In this document: positions 1 through 9,906 of the stretch, in pieces | How the letters are laid out: each line of letters begins with the position of its first letter | Position numbering within the stretch: position 1 is the stretch's first letter | Assembly (NCBI GenBank): GCA_035610835.1 | Contig: CM069457.1 | Location: 24,546,658-24,610,657, forward strand | Source: Ophiura sarsii | Lineage: Eukaryota; Echinodermata; Ophiuroidea; Amphilepidida; Ophiuridae | DNA length: 64,000 bases | Reading direction: 5' to 3' | Program-made: the position numbers and the translations under genes | Notes under the pieces: model-generated | What the model was told of the DNA's origin: nothing | What the model saw: the letters and a program-made list of their open reading frames with translations, nothing else | The model's database searches: none

Positions 1-1430
1 ACATTATCTACAGCTGAAAGGGTCATTCCAGTCCATATAAAAAAATGAAACTGAACTGGAAACTGTCAAATCACTGTAAAATATTTTTCTTCTATATATT
101 TTTGCACCGGGTTAAAAGGATTAAACTCAAGGAAGTTTTTTATTTTATATTTTATATTTTTGAACTATTAATCAAATGCATACAAAGGTATACATTTTTG
201 GAATGGAAATGGATCAGAGAATCCAAATTTGGCGTCAATTTTGACTAAAAATGTCGAATTTTTGAGAAAATTACAAAATTCACTTTTTTGACCGGAACAA
301 GCTAACACAATTAAAGTAAAAAATGCCCAAAATTGCTTGATTCTAAAGTTATGTCACTAGTCCGCAAGAAGGTTTTTCCACTGAAAGCAGCTTTTATTTG
401 CATATTGTGTTATACAATGGTACGATCCCGGGTACGATGGCTTACTACCAAGAACTGCAGGTGCTATAGTGGGTGTATTATTAAGTGATATATAAATTGC
501 AACCCACGCTAGCTATTACAACTAACAATTATCTAAATCTGAAAGGGTCATTCCAGTCCATATCAAAAAATGAAACTGAACTGGAAACTGTCAAATCACT
601 GTAAAATATTTTTCTTCTATATATTTTTGCACCGGGTTAAAAGGAAGATTATTATTTTATATTTTTTTATTTTGTGAGTGCTGTAATTATTGAACTATTA
701 ATCAAATGCATAGAAAAGTATACATTTTTGAATGGAAATGGATCAGAGAATCCAAATTTGGCGTCAATTTTGACTACAAATGTCGAATTTTTGAGAAAAT
801 TACAAAATTCTCTTTTTTGACCCAATTGTTTTTGGAACAAGCTAACACAATTAAGTAAAAAAATGCCCAAAATTGCTTGATTCTAAAGTTATGTTACTAG
901 TCCGCAAGAAGGGTTTTCCACTGAAAGCAGCTTTTATTTGCATATTGTGTTATACAATGGTATGATGGCTTCCTACCAAGAACTGCAGGTGCTATAGTGG
1001 GTGTATATATTATTAACACTTTCCACGCGGCGGGCGGCTGCAGACGACATTCCAAAATTTCACAAAATGTTTAAAAAATGTCAAAATTATTGAATTTTAT
1101 GACCATATTTAGAACCACCATGAGAAATGCATTGATATAAGTACAAACATGCCTAGTTTTGGGTCAGTAATCCTTGAGATAGACTTTGAAAATTGTGAAA
1201 GGTTTTTGAAAAATCTGTTCTGTGTATGGTAAAAATAATAGCCGCGTGGAAAGTGTTTTAAGTGATATATAAATTACAACCCACGCTAGCTAACAACTAA
1301 CAATTATCTAACGCTGAAAGGGTCATTCCAGTCCATATAAAAAATGAAACTGAACTGGAAACTGTCAAATCACTGTAAAATATTTTTTCTTCTATTTTTG
1401 CACCGGGTTAAAAAAGGATTAAAACAAAAA
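1..1430. repeat. Three tandem copies of a ~530-bp unit
   Basis: The same text, beginning with a TTATCTA...GCTGAAAGGGTCATTCC stretch, starts at about 1, 525 and 1300. Copy 1 is about 524 bp. Copy 2 is lengthened by a MITE insertion. Copy 3 keeps only its first ~130 bp before another MITE begins at 1444. The copies differ by small indels and substitutions, so the duplication is not very recent. The ~67-aa ORFs in the copies are interrupted differently in each and are not treated as genes. The array probably continues left of the window. Confidence 0.9.
1017..1257. mobile_element. TTAA-flanked MITE, copy 1
   Basis: The termini are inverted repeats built on CACTTTCCACGCGG, and TTAA flanks both sides (1013-1016 and 1258-1261). 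The neighbouring tandem copy carries the same sequence without the insert, with a single TTAA at 481-484, which proves insertion and gives exact ends. The 241-bp element has no ORF. TTAA duplication is typical of piggyBac-like and Kolobok-like transposons; which one cannot be decided here. Diverged relatives lie at about 18740-19187 and 49273-49500. Confidence 0.9.
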
Positions 1431-1443
1431 TACGACACTATAA

Positions 1444-1765
1444 GGCGACGAAAAACACACCATGTTAAACGGGCCCGACCGACCACATTTTGTTCAAATT
1501 GTATATTTCAAATTTATTTTTGTGTGGAAAATTGTTGGCAAATATCTAATTTTGTTGTTGATGAAATTATTGAATTGTTTTTGAAATGTTTTTTTTTTAA
1601 AAATATTTTAAAAAAATGTGAAAATAACAAAATGCTGAAAATTCACCAACAGTCCATTTTTCGAGTTCTTTTTGAGAAAAAAACCAAACAAACAACGACC
1701 GACCGACCGACCGACCCTACCTAAGAGGTGCGTTTGCCCGTAAAACGGGGTTGTTTTGGGTCGCC
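1444..1765. mobile_element. MITE with GGCGAC termini
   Basis: The left end (GGCGACGAAAAACACACC) and the reverse complement of the right end (GGCGACCCAAAACAACCCC) match over about 30 bp, both followed by an ACGGGC block. A CCGACCCTACCT-AGAGG motif near the right end recurs at about 12610 and, on both strands, at about 63170-63260, so this is a dispersed family. No transposase is present. The target duplication is unclear. Confidence 0.6.
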
Positions 1766-2278
1766 AAAAGGACAATCAATCGACCGTTTTTGCCCAACCA
1801 TCGAGCGGCGAGTTGTTACTTCCAGAAATCAACTAAATTCTCATCCTCATCATTTTCTACAAAAATGTCACAAAATGTGAAACCTTTTTTTATGGTTAAT
1901 TTACAAAATGTGTTATTTATTTATTTCTCACATTTAAGGCCCAACCAAAATGTACCTTAATCCTGGCAAAATAGGTGTAACAGCGCAGAATTTCGCTCGC
2001 TACACGAGCAAATTCTTGTCGGTTCAACATTTTTTCTCGCCCCTCCAATATCAAAAACCTAGCTACGCCACTGGAAAACATCGAAAAACTGGAAAATCGA
2101 GCCAGCCATCAGAACACCTACCTTTAACCATGTTAACACTTTTGACACCGCCGTGCCCTTTATATTTGCTAACATTGACCACACTTTCCTGGATCAACAT
2201 GATCAAGGCACATGTAAAACAAAATGTCCCACAGGTATATAGCCTTCACGCGATTCACTGTCATATAGCAATATAGTA
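1766..2278. other. No gene seen; possible hAT-like end
   Basis: I see no convincing exon. Around 2066-2080 the minus strand reads CCAGTGGCGTAGCTAGG, the same type of terminus as the CAGTGGCG elements at 14745 and 21665, suggesting a fragment that extends to the left. Its other end was not found. Confidence 0.35.
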
Positions 2279-2499
2279 CACTCTAAAAAGTGTGTTTAGA
2301 GAGTGATGGCAAAGATGTGTTTAGAAAAGTTTAAAAAAATGTTTAGCGTATTGACTGTTAGTGTTTAGAAATTGAACACCAATGTTAAGTGATTTGACAC
2401 ATGACGTTTAGCCACGTTTAGCGTCTAAACATGTTTACAAAGTGATGGCAAGAATGTGTTTAGAAAAGTGTTTACTCGCTAAACACAGTTTTTAGAGTG
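2279..2499. mobile_element. Tc1/mariner-type MITE, TA target
   Basis: The ends CACTCTAAAAA...TTTTTAGAGTG are inverted and flanked by TA on each side. Inside, a segment of about 38 bp (GTGATGGCAA-ATGTGTTTAGAAAAGT) occurs twice as a direct repeat, at about 2301 and 2440. It has no coding capacity. It lies just upstream of the exon at 2534, so it is probably intronic. The superfamily assignment rests only on the TA duplication. Confidence 0.75.
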
Positions 2500-2533
2500 T
2501 ATCGTTCTAAGAACCATGTGTTTTCTTTTTCAG

Positions 2534-2778
2534 GGAGTTTGATATTTGTTTTCTACGAAGGGGTACGATTCGAACTAGCCAATAGATCACCGTATACATT
2601 TCAAATTGTGGAGGATATCCGTGCCCCAGCTAAACAGATATGGTTACGGAATATGATCAATAAATCATTACGTTTGGCCGATCAACGTGGATTTGTGGAA
2701 ATCACTTTTGTGGTTAAAAGGACAGGTACTAGTAAATCGTTGAAAGTCAAATGTATGTCAATTCCGGAAAATGTGTAA
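2534..2778 (+). CDS. Possible 3'-terminal coding exon, unknown protein
   Basis: A strong acceptor (TTTTCTTTTTCAG, 2521-2533) is followed by an open frame to a TAA at 2776-2778. The exon starts with the last two bases of a split codon. The ~80 residues are of ordinary globular composition (for example FYEGVRFELANRSPYTFQIV and RGFVEITFVVKR), without repeats or low complexity, unlike nearby ORFs. No domain is recognised and no upstream exon could be assigned; the adjacent MITE at 2279-2499 would lie in the preceding intron. No AATAAA is seen just downstream. It could be a real last exon or a relic. Confidence 0.45.
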
Positions 2779-2916
2779 ATTTGTAAAAATACTATTTTAA
2801 ATATTTTAAAAAGGAAAACAAGCATCTTATTTTCCGACGAAGCATGTTTTTCCCTTTTGATTACGACACCACAAAGATAGTGTAGTAGATAATCAACTGT
2901 CAGATGGGTCTATACA

Positions 2917-3722
2917 TATGGCCTTATCCTCATCATTATTGCCGTCGACGCATAGTATAACAGTTGCGTAAAGTTGCGTCCTCATTCTCATCGTCGACGC
3001 ATAGTATAACAGTTGCGTAAAGTTGCGTCCTAATCCTCATCATTATTGCCGTCGACGCATAGAATAGCAGTTGCGTAGAGTTGCGTCCTAATCCTCATCA
3101 TTATCGCTGTCGACGCATAGTTTAGCAGCTGCGTAAACTCGCGTCATCGTTATCGCCGTCGACGAAAAGTATTGCAGTTGCGTAAACTCGCGTCATTATC
3201 CTCATCATTATCGCCGTCGATGCAAAGTGTAACAGTTGCCTAAAGTTGCGTCCACATCCTCATCATTATCGCCGCCGACGCATAGATAGCAGTTACGTAA
3301 ACACGCGTCCACATCCTCATCATTATCGCCGCCGACGCATAGATAGCAGTTACGTCAACACGCGTCCACATCCTCATCATTATCGCCGCCGACGCATAGA
3401 TAGCAGTTACGTAAACACGCGTCCACATCCTAATCGTTATCGCCGCCGACGCATATATAGCAGTTACGTCAACACGCGTCCACATCCTCATCAGTATCGC
3501 CGTCGACGCATAGATAGCAGTTACGTAAACACGCGTCCACATCCTCATCATTATCGCCGCCGACGCATAGATAGCAGTTACGTAAACACGCGTCCACATC
3601 CTCATCATTATCGCCGCCGACGCATAGATAGCAGTTACGTAAACACGCGTCCTCATTCTCATCATTATCACCGTCGCCGCATAGAACAACAGTTGCGTTA
3701 AGTTGCGTCCATATCCTCATCG
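2917..3722. repeat. 57-60-bp CpG-containing minisatellite, ~14 units
   Basis: Units carry TCCTCATCATTATCGCCG, GACGCATAGATAGCAG and TACGTAAACACGCGTCC. I count 14 copies of the GACGCATAG-type block. The seven central units (about 3246-3660) are nearly identical at 57 bp; the flanking units are more diverged and one is about 11 bp short. Because 57 is divisible by 3, long repetitive ORFs appear on both strands. They are a consequence of the period, not evidence for protein. Confidence 0.95.
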
Positions 3723-5235
3723 TGGCCCTAAGGGAAGCCTTCTAGATTGATACGGTTGGGAAATCGTCAGACGTTTTACTCTTGTACGCAATGGTCTTCC
3801 GTACGAGTGAGTTTTTCAATTCGTAAGGTTAATAGATTAATCCCCAAATGTTGACATTTACGACCACGACGGTGACATGTCTCTAAGTTACGTACATTGT
3901 ATACTGAAGTAGTCAGTCGACGTTTGTCGAAACTGTCAAATTTGGAAATTTATAAAATAATATAGACTCGGGAATTTGGAAATTCGTTACATTGCCATTT
4001 CGTGCTATATTATTACGTCGTATAATTTTATTATCATAACTCCATATAATGCCATCAGATTCATCACCAGCATATCTATGAAGCTTTTTAAAATGACAGT
4101 TCTCTATTTTTATTAATAGTTTGCGGCAACAAAACGGATGCTTTATACATCGTTGAGGGCGTTGATAGTTTCGCTCGTTATTACCAGGGGGGGTGCGCCA
4201 TGAATTTACTAAATTTAGGCAATTTGTTGGTTTCTTGCACGTAATCGAATGGAAAAAAACCCTGCTTTTAAACCACGACTCTAAAAATCCTGAAATTCAT
4301 ATTGAAAGATGTATTATAATTATTAGATTCAAAAACCGCGGAGGTAGGACATTCTACCAAACACCTTGTAGTATATAATGAATTAAACCAACATTTATTT
4401 CAAAAAACCTAATATTTGAAATATTGCGAGGATGACGATTTCGCGGATCAATCACCGGATATCGATAGTTTTGCTATGACCTTTGAAAGTTTCTGTGTGT
4501 GGACGTTTGCGTTTTCGTTGATCTTGATAGCCGGTTATCGGTCCCGAGCTGTTTACTGTTCTACGGTTCTCCAATGGGAAATAACAAGAATTTGTAGGCT
4601 ACCACAGACAATAACGGTAGGATTCTAAAGTATTATTTCCCCCACCTATTTTCCTGCAAATGTGAGGGAAAACTGTAAACTCAACTGATCATGATGAAAC
4701 GTCTCCGAATTCTGCACTCGTTTGTCCATGAATCATGATACATACAATTTAATCATGTTAAAACTGTTCGTAGTTACTATATTATATTCCATGTCATAGT
4801 CCCTTGGGCGTAATTCACGTTATTTCATCATGGGAGCGTATTTTGTTGTTGTTTGCGGGGTGCAGCGGCGTCAAAATACTTGACAGCCGCAAACAATGTC
4901 ACGCGCCGCTGGCGTTAATCACGGTGTGTGACGCACATTTGCACCACCTACGCAAGTCCAATGCGAACGTTACATGTACGTACGCAACTCGCACATACGC
5001 ATGATTTGATGGAATTTATGTCCAAGGCATTATGACAGGGAGTAAATGTACTATTATTAGCATCATATAAAGCATCGACAAGGTGAGAAGCCACCTTTCC
5101 TGGTATGAATACAAATTGAGCAATGCAGCACAAAGATGATCGCGCTCGAATTAATGTTCATGCTCATGGTTGTCATGTTGTGCGCGCTTCACACAATGTA
5201 CGCAAAACGCTGCTTCTTCATTCAATGTCTTAACC
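3723..5235. other. No gene or element recognised
   Basis: This is mixed-composition unique-looking sequence. Short ORFs of 60-70 codons at 4193, 4416 and 4804 have no acceptor/donor support, domains or consistent codon character. A locally GC-rich stretch near 4855-4930 has a small GCGGC/GCCGC hairpin. Nothing else is supportable. Confidence 0.5.
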
Positions 5236-5322
5236 CTAACCCCTAGAACGTGGCAGTGGGGATGGAACGAAGAACAGGACTCAGGAGAGGGTTAAATAGA
5301 AAATGTGAAAAATTATGTCTGC

Positions 5323-5380
5323 TGGCCCCAGGAATTGAACCCGGGTCGGCTGTGAGGCGAGATATATCACCACAGGGGGA
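5323..5380 (-). pseudogene. tRNA-like head (Gly/Val type), probably SINE-derived
   Basis: On the minus strand a TGGTGATATATCTCGCC segment is followed by CTCACAG and a B-box-like GGGTTCAATTCC. The order and spacing are those of a pol III tRNA promoter. The acceptor and D arms do not pair properly, so it is not an intact tRNA. A SINE head or decayed tRNA copy is the best reading. Confidence 0.45.
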
Positions 5381-5647
5381 AAGCTCAGGCTAAAAAAATT
5401 GGAGACCATATATAACCCGTATTTTAGTGCTACATGAGATAGAACTGGTGCGCATGCAAGCCAAGTGGTGCTGTTGTGTTGTTTCTGTGATACGTAGTAG
5501 GTTAGGGTTATTTCAATTATGAATCCGACTATAGGTTGCCCCGGTCATCCGGCTATTTTTAGTCATTTGCTATGGACAACAAAGCAAACAGTTTTAACAT
5601 GTCACGTCAGTATCAACGCTCTACTCTGCCTCATTATACACGGCAGA

Positions 5648-5898
5648 GCTTGTAAGTATTCCAAAGGCGAAACAAGATTTCTCGAAATGACGTCACTTAC
5701 AGAAGGCATTGATTTGATGTCACTGTTTGTGCGTGAACTCTCAGTGTTGATTGATTGATTTTGATCGTTCAATCGATCAATCGTCCAATCAATCAATCAC
5801 CGAGAGTTTCACGCACAAACAGTGATGTCAAATCAATGCCTAAATTGTAAGTGACGTCATTTTGAGAAATCTTGTTTGGTGGTTGGAATACAAGCTAA
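5648..5898. repeat. Inverted repeat with ~105-bp arms
   Basis: The left arm (about 5648-5755, with AAACAAGATTTCTCGAAATG and GGCATTGATTTGATGTCACTG) returns as its reverse complement at about 5795-5898. The centre is rich in GATTGATTGA/TCAATCAATC. It could form a long hairpin and is probably a fold-back MITE. No clear target duplication was found. Confidence 0.8.
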
Positions 5899-5970
5899 CC
5901 TTTATGCACTTATCAATTGCAAGCCGGCCGTTGTACCCACTTTAGCCAAAGATAAATCTTAGCACAGTAA

Positions 5971-6379
5971 GGGACGCACCATTTGATTTTCAGGGGGGGG
6001 GCAATGGGCATGGAAGTTGGGGTCGGGCGGATTTGGGTTTTTTCGCCACCGAAGTAGTAGTGACATTTTTATTTTCGCCGCCGAATGCTGCAATTTTTTT
6101 TTTTGGGGGGGGGGTGGGGGGGGGGGGGGGGGGGAGGCAAAAGTGGCAAAGTTTTTTGGGTTTTTTAAGTTTTACTGTTTTTCTTTATATTGAGTTGGGT
6201 GAGTCATCTTTTTTTTTACCCAGCAGTGGTTCATCTTTTTTTTTCCTGGTTGGTGGGCAAAGTTTTGTTTTTTCCTGATAGTGGGCAAAGTTTTTAAAAA
6301 TAAAAATAAATGCCATGCACCAGCACCCCCCCCCCCCCCACCCCCCCCCCCCCCCCTAAGTATCTAAATGGTGCATCCC
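5971..6379. mobile_element. MITE, GGGACGCACCATTT ends, TAA duplication
   Basis: The left end GGGACGCACCATTTGATTTT and the reverse complement of the right end GGGATGCACCATTTAGATAC are inverted repeats. TAA flanks both sides (5968-5970 and 6380-6382). A 3-bp TWA duplication and GGG start fit PIF/Harbinger-like elements. Just inside the ends are a long G run (left) and a long C run (right), which would pair. The interior repeats GTGGGCAAAGTTTT-type text. A shorter relative lies at 15382-15578. Confidence 0.8.
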
Positions 6380-6382
6380 TAA

Positions 6383-7074
6383 GCACTCATAAATGTAATG
6401 CTAAACTCATGTTTGATGTCCAGTTTTTGCTAGAATCTGAATTTGCACCTCCTTCGTGTATAAGAGATGATATAATGGGTATTTATAAATAAAGTCTGGG
6501 GCAGGTTGTTTTTTAAATTTTAAAAAACATATATTTTCACCATAAAAAAATATCTCTAAAAATAAAAACGTGCATTTTTTATGGGTCGGCCATGTTTGTG
6601 GCATTTACAGTATTATGCATTGAGAATTTTCTTTTTTTCCCAATATTTTTTTTGCCAAGTTAGATTCTCAATGATAAAATTGGATGGAGTTTTTTCGCAT
6701 GATACACAAATATATTGGTTTCGCTATGAGTTTTGAAAATATTGTGCTCGACTTTGTCTCGCAATTTTTTTTTTAAACTCATAGCTCGAATGCTCAATCC
6801 ATCCAACTTTATATCAAACAAACCTCGTATTTTGTGGCCTATACCAGTGTATTAAAAGCATAATTATAATTTATAAAATGGGACTTTTAATTTGTTGCTC
6901 TTACATATTGTGGGATTTCCAAGATGCCAATTATCAACCATAATCGATAGAAGCAAACAATTCTCGATCAATTTGCGCATGTGTTTTGCGTGTACAAGCC
7001 ATGAACGCACTGAAGCAATTCATGTGCAGGGGTGAGTGTGTTGTACTTGTGCATGTTTCTGAGATGCATATTGT

Positions 7075-7076
<2 letters not shown>
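6383..7076. other. AT-rich, no gene recognised
   Basis: Only short ORFs are present. An imperfect inverted relationship exists between about 6660-6760 and 6770-6830 (CTCAATGATAAAATTGGATG against CAATCCATCCAACTTTAT), possibly a degraded fold-back element. Confidence 0.4.
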
Positions 7077-7078
<2 letters not shown>

Positions 7079-7114
<36 letters not shown>

Positions 7115-7180
7115 CATATTTGTATAGCGCCTAACATCGAGATCCCTAAGCACTTTAACATAAAACATAATAACAAACAA
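7079..7180 (+). repeat. (TAA)n microsatellite and dispersed 'TATAGCGCC' tail
   Basis: About 11 TAA units (7079-7113) are followed by CCATATTTGTATAGCGCC and CTAAGCACTTTAACA. Related TATA-AGCGC segments occur near 16225 and 48809-48870, so this looks like the end of a dispersed retroposon or MITE that seeds the microsatellite. The poly-Asn and poly-Ile/Leu ORFs across it are artefacts. Confidence 0.7.
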
Positions 7181-7552
7181 ATACATGGATATGGACTACA
7201 ATTAAAAAGCTATTGTGAACAAATGAGTCTTTAAGGATTTCTTAAACTGAAATATAGTACCAGTAGAACAGTCAATATAATTTAAAGTATGCGGTTCTTG
7301 TTTAAATAACAATAAATGAAACTAATAATTGGTGGTTTGCAAAATTAACAAACAATTACAAATACAATTATTATCAGTGGTGTAACTAGGGTCTCGACTC
7401 TCAAATTTGTTGGATGGGCGGGGGGCATTACCAACAACTAACCAGCCCCAGTGCCACAAATGGCCACGGTGCAGTCCGTCTGTTGTAAGCTGGCGCGGCA
7501 CTTTTTCGATGAAATAATGGCCCCCGGTTACATAGTTGGCCGAGTAAAGTAT

Positions 7553-7615
7553 GGTTTCGCACTGGTAGGGTGTTCGTCTCTCAACCAAGAGGTTGTGGGT
7601 TCAGCCCTGTGGGCG
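7553..7615 (+). pseudogene. tRNA-like element
   Basis: GCACTGGTAGGGTGTTCGTC resembles a tRNA A-box region and GGTTGTGGGTTCAGCCC a T arm with B box. Folding is incomplete, so this is probably a tRNA-derived SINE head. It lies downstream of CAGTGGTGTAACTAGGG (7376), which resembles the hAT-like termini seen elsewhere in the window. Confidence 0.35.
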
Positions 7616-8061
7616 TGGCTACTCTTTTTGTCCGTGATTTTTGTCGTTGACAAACATTTCCTTGGAAAATGTGGGTAGGAGGTTAGGGTTAATTGAAAGA
7701 GTTTTTAATTTCAGTCTTGAGATTATGCTTGAAGGTTATGAATGATACTGTTGTTGGATCTTAAAGTGGATGGAATGGAGTGTGTTATTCCATAGCGTTG
7801 GGCCTAGTTGGGCCAGCCACATCAAATGAGATACATGTAACTCCAATGCATGGCTGGCTGGCACAACAAGACAGGTTTTTTCTGTGGCAGATCGTTGTCA
7901 TCAAATCTGTCCCATTCATCAAATCTGTTGGCAAAATCATAGTACACACGAGCTTCCGTCGGTACTCGGTACATTTGCGATTTTGACCATGCAATTTTTT
8001 TCGGCCGGTTTTGAGAAAACATCATCGCTACCCCCACCCACTTATCAAGATTTCAGCTGCT

Positions 8062-8660
8062 CGGCCGTAATTTAGCAAAACAGTGTAACTCGAAATGACT
8101 TTTTGAGTTACATGCATTTCTGGGGAAATCGAGGGCGCTCTTTTCATCTGTGAGAGTCTCAAAAGACCTCGACGCACCATTTTGAAGATAGCGTAACGTA
8201 TCTCAGCCTTATTTTGCAACTTTTAGCATTTTAATATGGTAAAACAGCGTTACTCGAGTTACGTGTTTCAAAATCTATTATTTTTCTTGGCAAAACAGCG
8301 TATCTCTAAGTTACGCGTCTTTTCCAAACAACTGTTTTGCTACGAGATACGCGGGTTTGGCGAACAAATAGTAACCAAAGTATTACACGTAACTTGAGTT
8401 ACGCTGTTTTGCAAGATTAACTCTGCGTATAATTAGATGTCGGATTGGCAAACCCGCGTATCTGGACAAAATCAGCTGTATCTTTAGTAAAAATAGTTTA
8501 CTTTACATAAGTTTTTAAAAATTAAACATAATGCACGTTTCCATTTTTAAATCAATTTCCTCTGTAAATAATAGAGCAAATGCAAACACTTAAACTTTAA
8601 AAGTGCTCATATCTCAAAAACGTCATTTTCGAGTTACGCTGTTTTGCCAAATTACGGCCG
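8062..8660. mobile_element. 599-bp element with 38-bp TIRs and TGCT duplication
   Basis: The left end CGGCCGTAATTTAGCAAAAC is matched by the reverse complement of the right end CGGCCGTAATTTGGCAAAAC, and the match continues through GTAACTCGAAA-TGAC. TGCT flanks both sides (8058-8061 and 8661-8664). Inside, AAAACAGCGTAACTC-type motifs recur on both strands (about 8245, 8285, 8390, 8630), along with paired AACCCGCGTATCT copies. No transposase is seen. A 4-bp duplication is known for Sola, Chapaev and Ginger groups; assignment is open. Confidence 0.85.
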
Positions 8661-8865
8661 TGCTGGCGGGAAAAAATTGTGCAAGTTTTACGATTTTTAT
8701 TTTTGAGTCTGTAAAAAAGATTGTCAGTGGCTTGTCGCCTTGTCGGCAATCGGGACCTCTACACCCCCCCCCCCCCACACCCCCCCCCCCCCCCCCCATT
8801 TAAAACTGACCTGAGAACAGGGTTTTGTTGGTCCCCGAATTATAGATCTCTGCTTGGTATGGTAT

Positions 8866-9005
8866 GTAGTTTAGGTGCATGGCACACATCAAATCATACT
8901 GGGGTAAGGTACAGCTTGACTTATGTATGTAGGTCAAGTTTGTTGGTTCGATTCCATCACCAGTAAATTGTATGTGCCTGTCTGTACTTACACTGGATAC
9001 CTATC
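8866..9005 (+). mobile_element. tRNA-derived SINE-like repeat, copy 1
   Basis: This shares a ~140-bp core with the minus strand of 12659-12803: AGGTGCATGG, CACATCAAA, TGGGGTAAGGTACAGCTTGA, a B-box-like GGTTCGATTCCATCACCAGT, then a TGCCTGT...CTTACACTGGATACC tail. Two opposite-orientation copies in one window show that it is dispersed. The B box suggests pol III transcription; the tRNA source is not recognisable. Confidence 0.7.
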
Positions 9006-9199
9006 TATAAGTATACCTTTTTAACTATACTATCAATGAGCAAATGCTATTGCTTGAACCTTTTGATCAATAAGTTATATTTTGTTTTTGACTTATTTTC
9101 CCGATTTAATCTTAACCCTAATTCTATAACAGTGTTATCAGGGCCTGATAACACCACACGGCAACAGATTTTTTGTTACCCTCTGAGAAAATTCACCGG

Positions 9200-9272
9200 A
9201 AAGGTCACCCCGACCCCCCAGGATACCTCCTGCACCAAAGCCAATCTCCATTCCACTACACCACGGCTGCCA
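9200..9272 (-). pseudogene. tRNA-like A-box segment
   Basis: The minus strand reads GCCGTGGTGTAGTGGAATGG, a good A-box/D-arm match, followed by text ending in CCTGGGGGGTCGGGG. No proper B box or acceptor pairing is visible. It may be the head of a decayed SINE. Confidence 0.3.
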
Positions 9273-9478
9273 ATGCTATATATTCGGCTCAGTATATTCG
9301 CTTCGTAATATAGCCTGGGTCCATTTTGCCATTTTAATACTAAATTGCCCATCATCAAACCAGACAAGGGGCGAATTGCCATTTAGATGGGAATTAAGTA
9401 AATCCCTTAGATTTTTCAAATAGGCACAATTCACCCAAAGTCAAAGGGGAGGGGATGGGATCCCTTACCCGTTCCTAT

Positions 9479-9903
9479 GAGCGTGTTTCTACTGGGCCAC
9501 TACAAAGTTAACAGTAATTTTTAATGGTACGTTTTAACGCTAACTTTTTAATCCCCTTGATTCTACTTGCGAAAAGGTACCGCTAAGTTGATTGACCCTA
9601 GTCGATGGGCCACGACATTTGACCTTTTGTTATACCAAACAATGCTGCCCCACCTGAAGAAAACTGCCTCACAATGGGTAGAATCCAGCGTGTACCTGTA
9701 TACGTCGGGGTCACAGAACAGAACTTTACTTTTACGGGTAGCTGTTCTACTGGAAAAGTTACCGTTAATTACAGGTAACAAACTTGGTTTGTGAAGATTT
9801 TTGCGGTTACAAAACTTACCATTAATTACCATTATCTGACTGTTTCTACTGGACAACTTAACGGTAATTACCGGGCGTCAGTTCCCCCAGTAGAAACACG
9901 CTC
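9479..9903. mobile_element. 425-bp MITE, GAGCGTGTTTCTACTGG ends
   Basis: Both ends carry GAGCGTGTTTCTACTGG in inverted orientation, and TAT lies immediately outside each (9476-9478 and 9904-9906). The interior segment with GTCGATGGGCCACGACATTTG recurs in reverse orientation at 40229-40310, showing a dispersed family. The 75- and 97-codon ORFs inside are not conserved as a protein signal and were left out. Confidence 0.75.
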
Positions 9904-9906
9904 TAT

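Noticed and set aside
3240..3720. ORFs of 149-151 codons on both strands
   Set aside because: They arise from a 57-bp repeat unit without stops; the products are low-complexity repeats with no start context.
6033..6492. Gly-rich and Pro-rich ORFs
   Set aside because: They are translations of homopolymer G and C runs in a MITE; the same applies at 8721, 12098, 14852, 21598-21838 and 35809.
6934..7234. Poly-Asn, poly-Leu and poly-Ile ORFs
   Set aside because: They are translations of the (TAA)n microsatellite.
9567..9794. 75-codon ORF resembling text also found at 40.2 kb
   Set aside because: The second copy matches because it is a MITE relative; the shared part is not frame-conserved.
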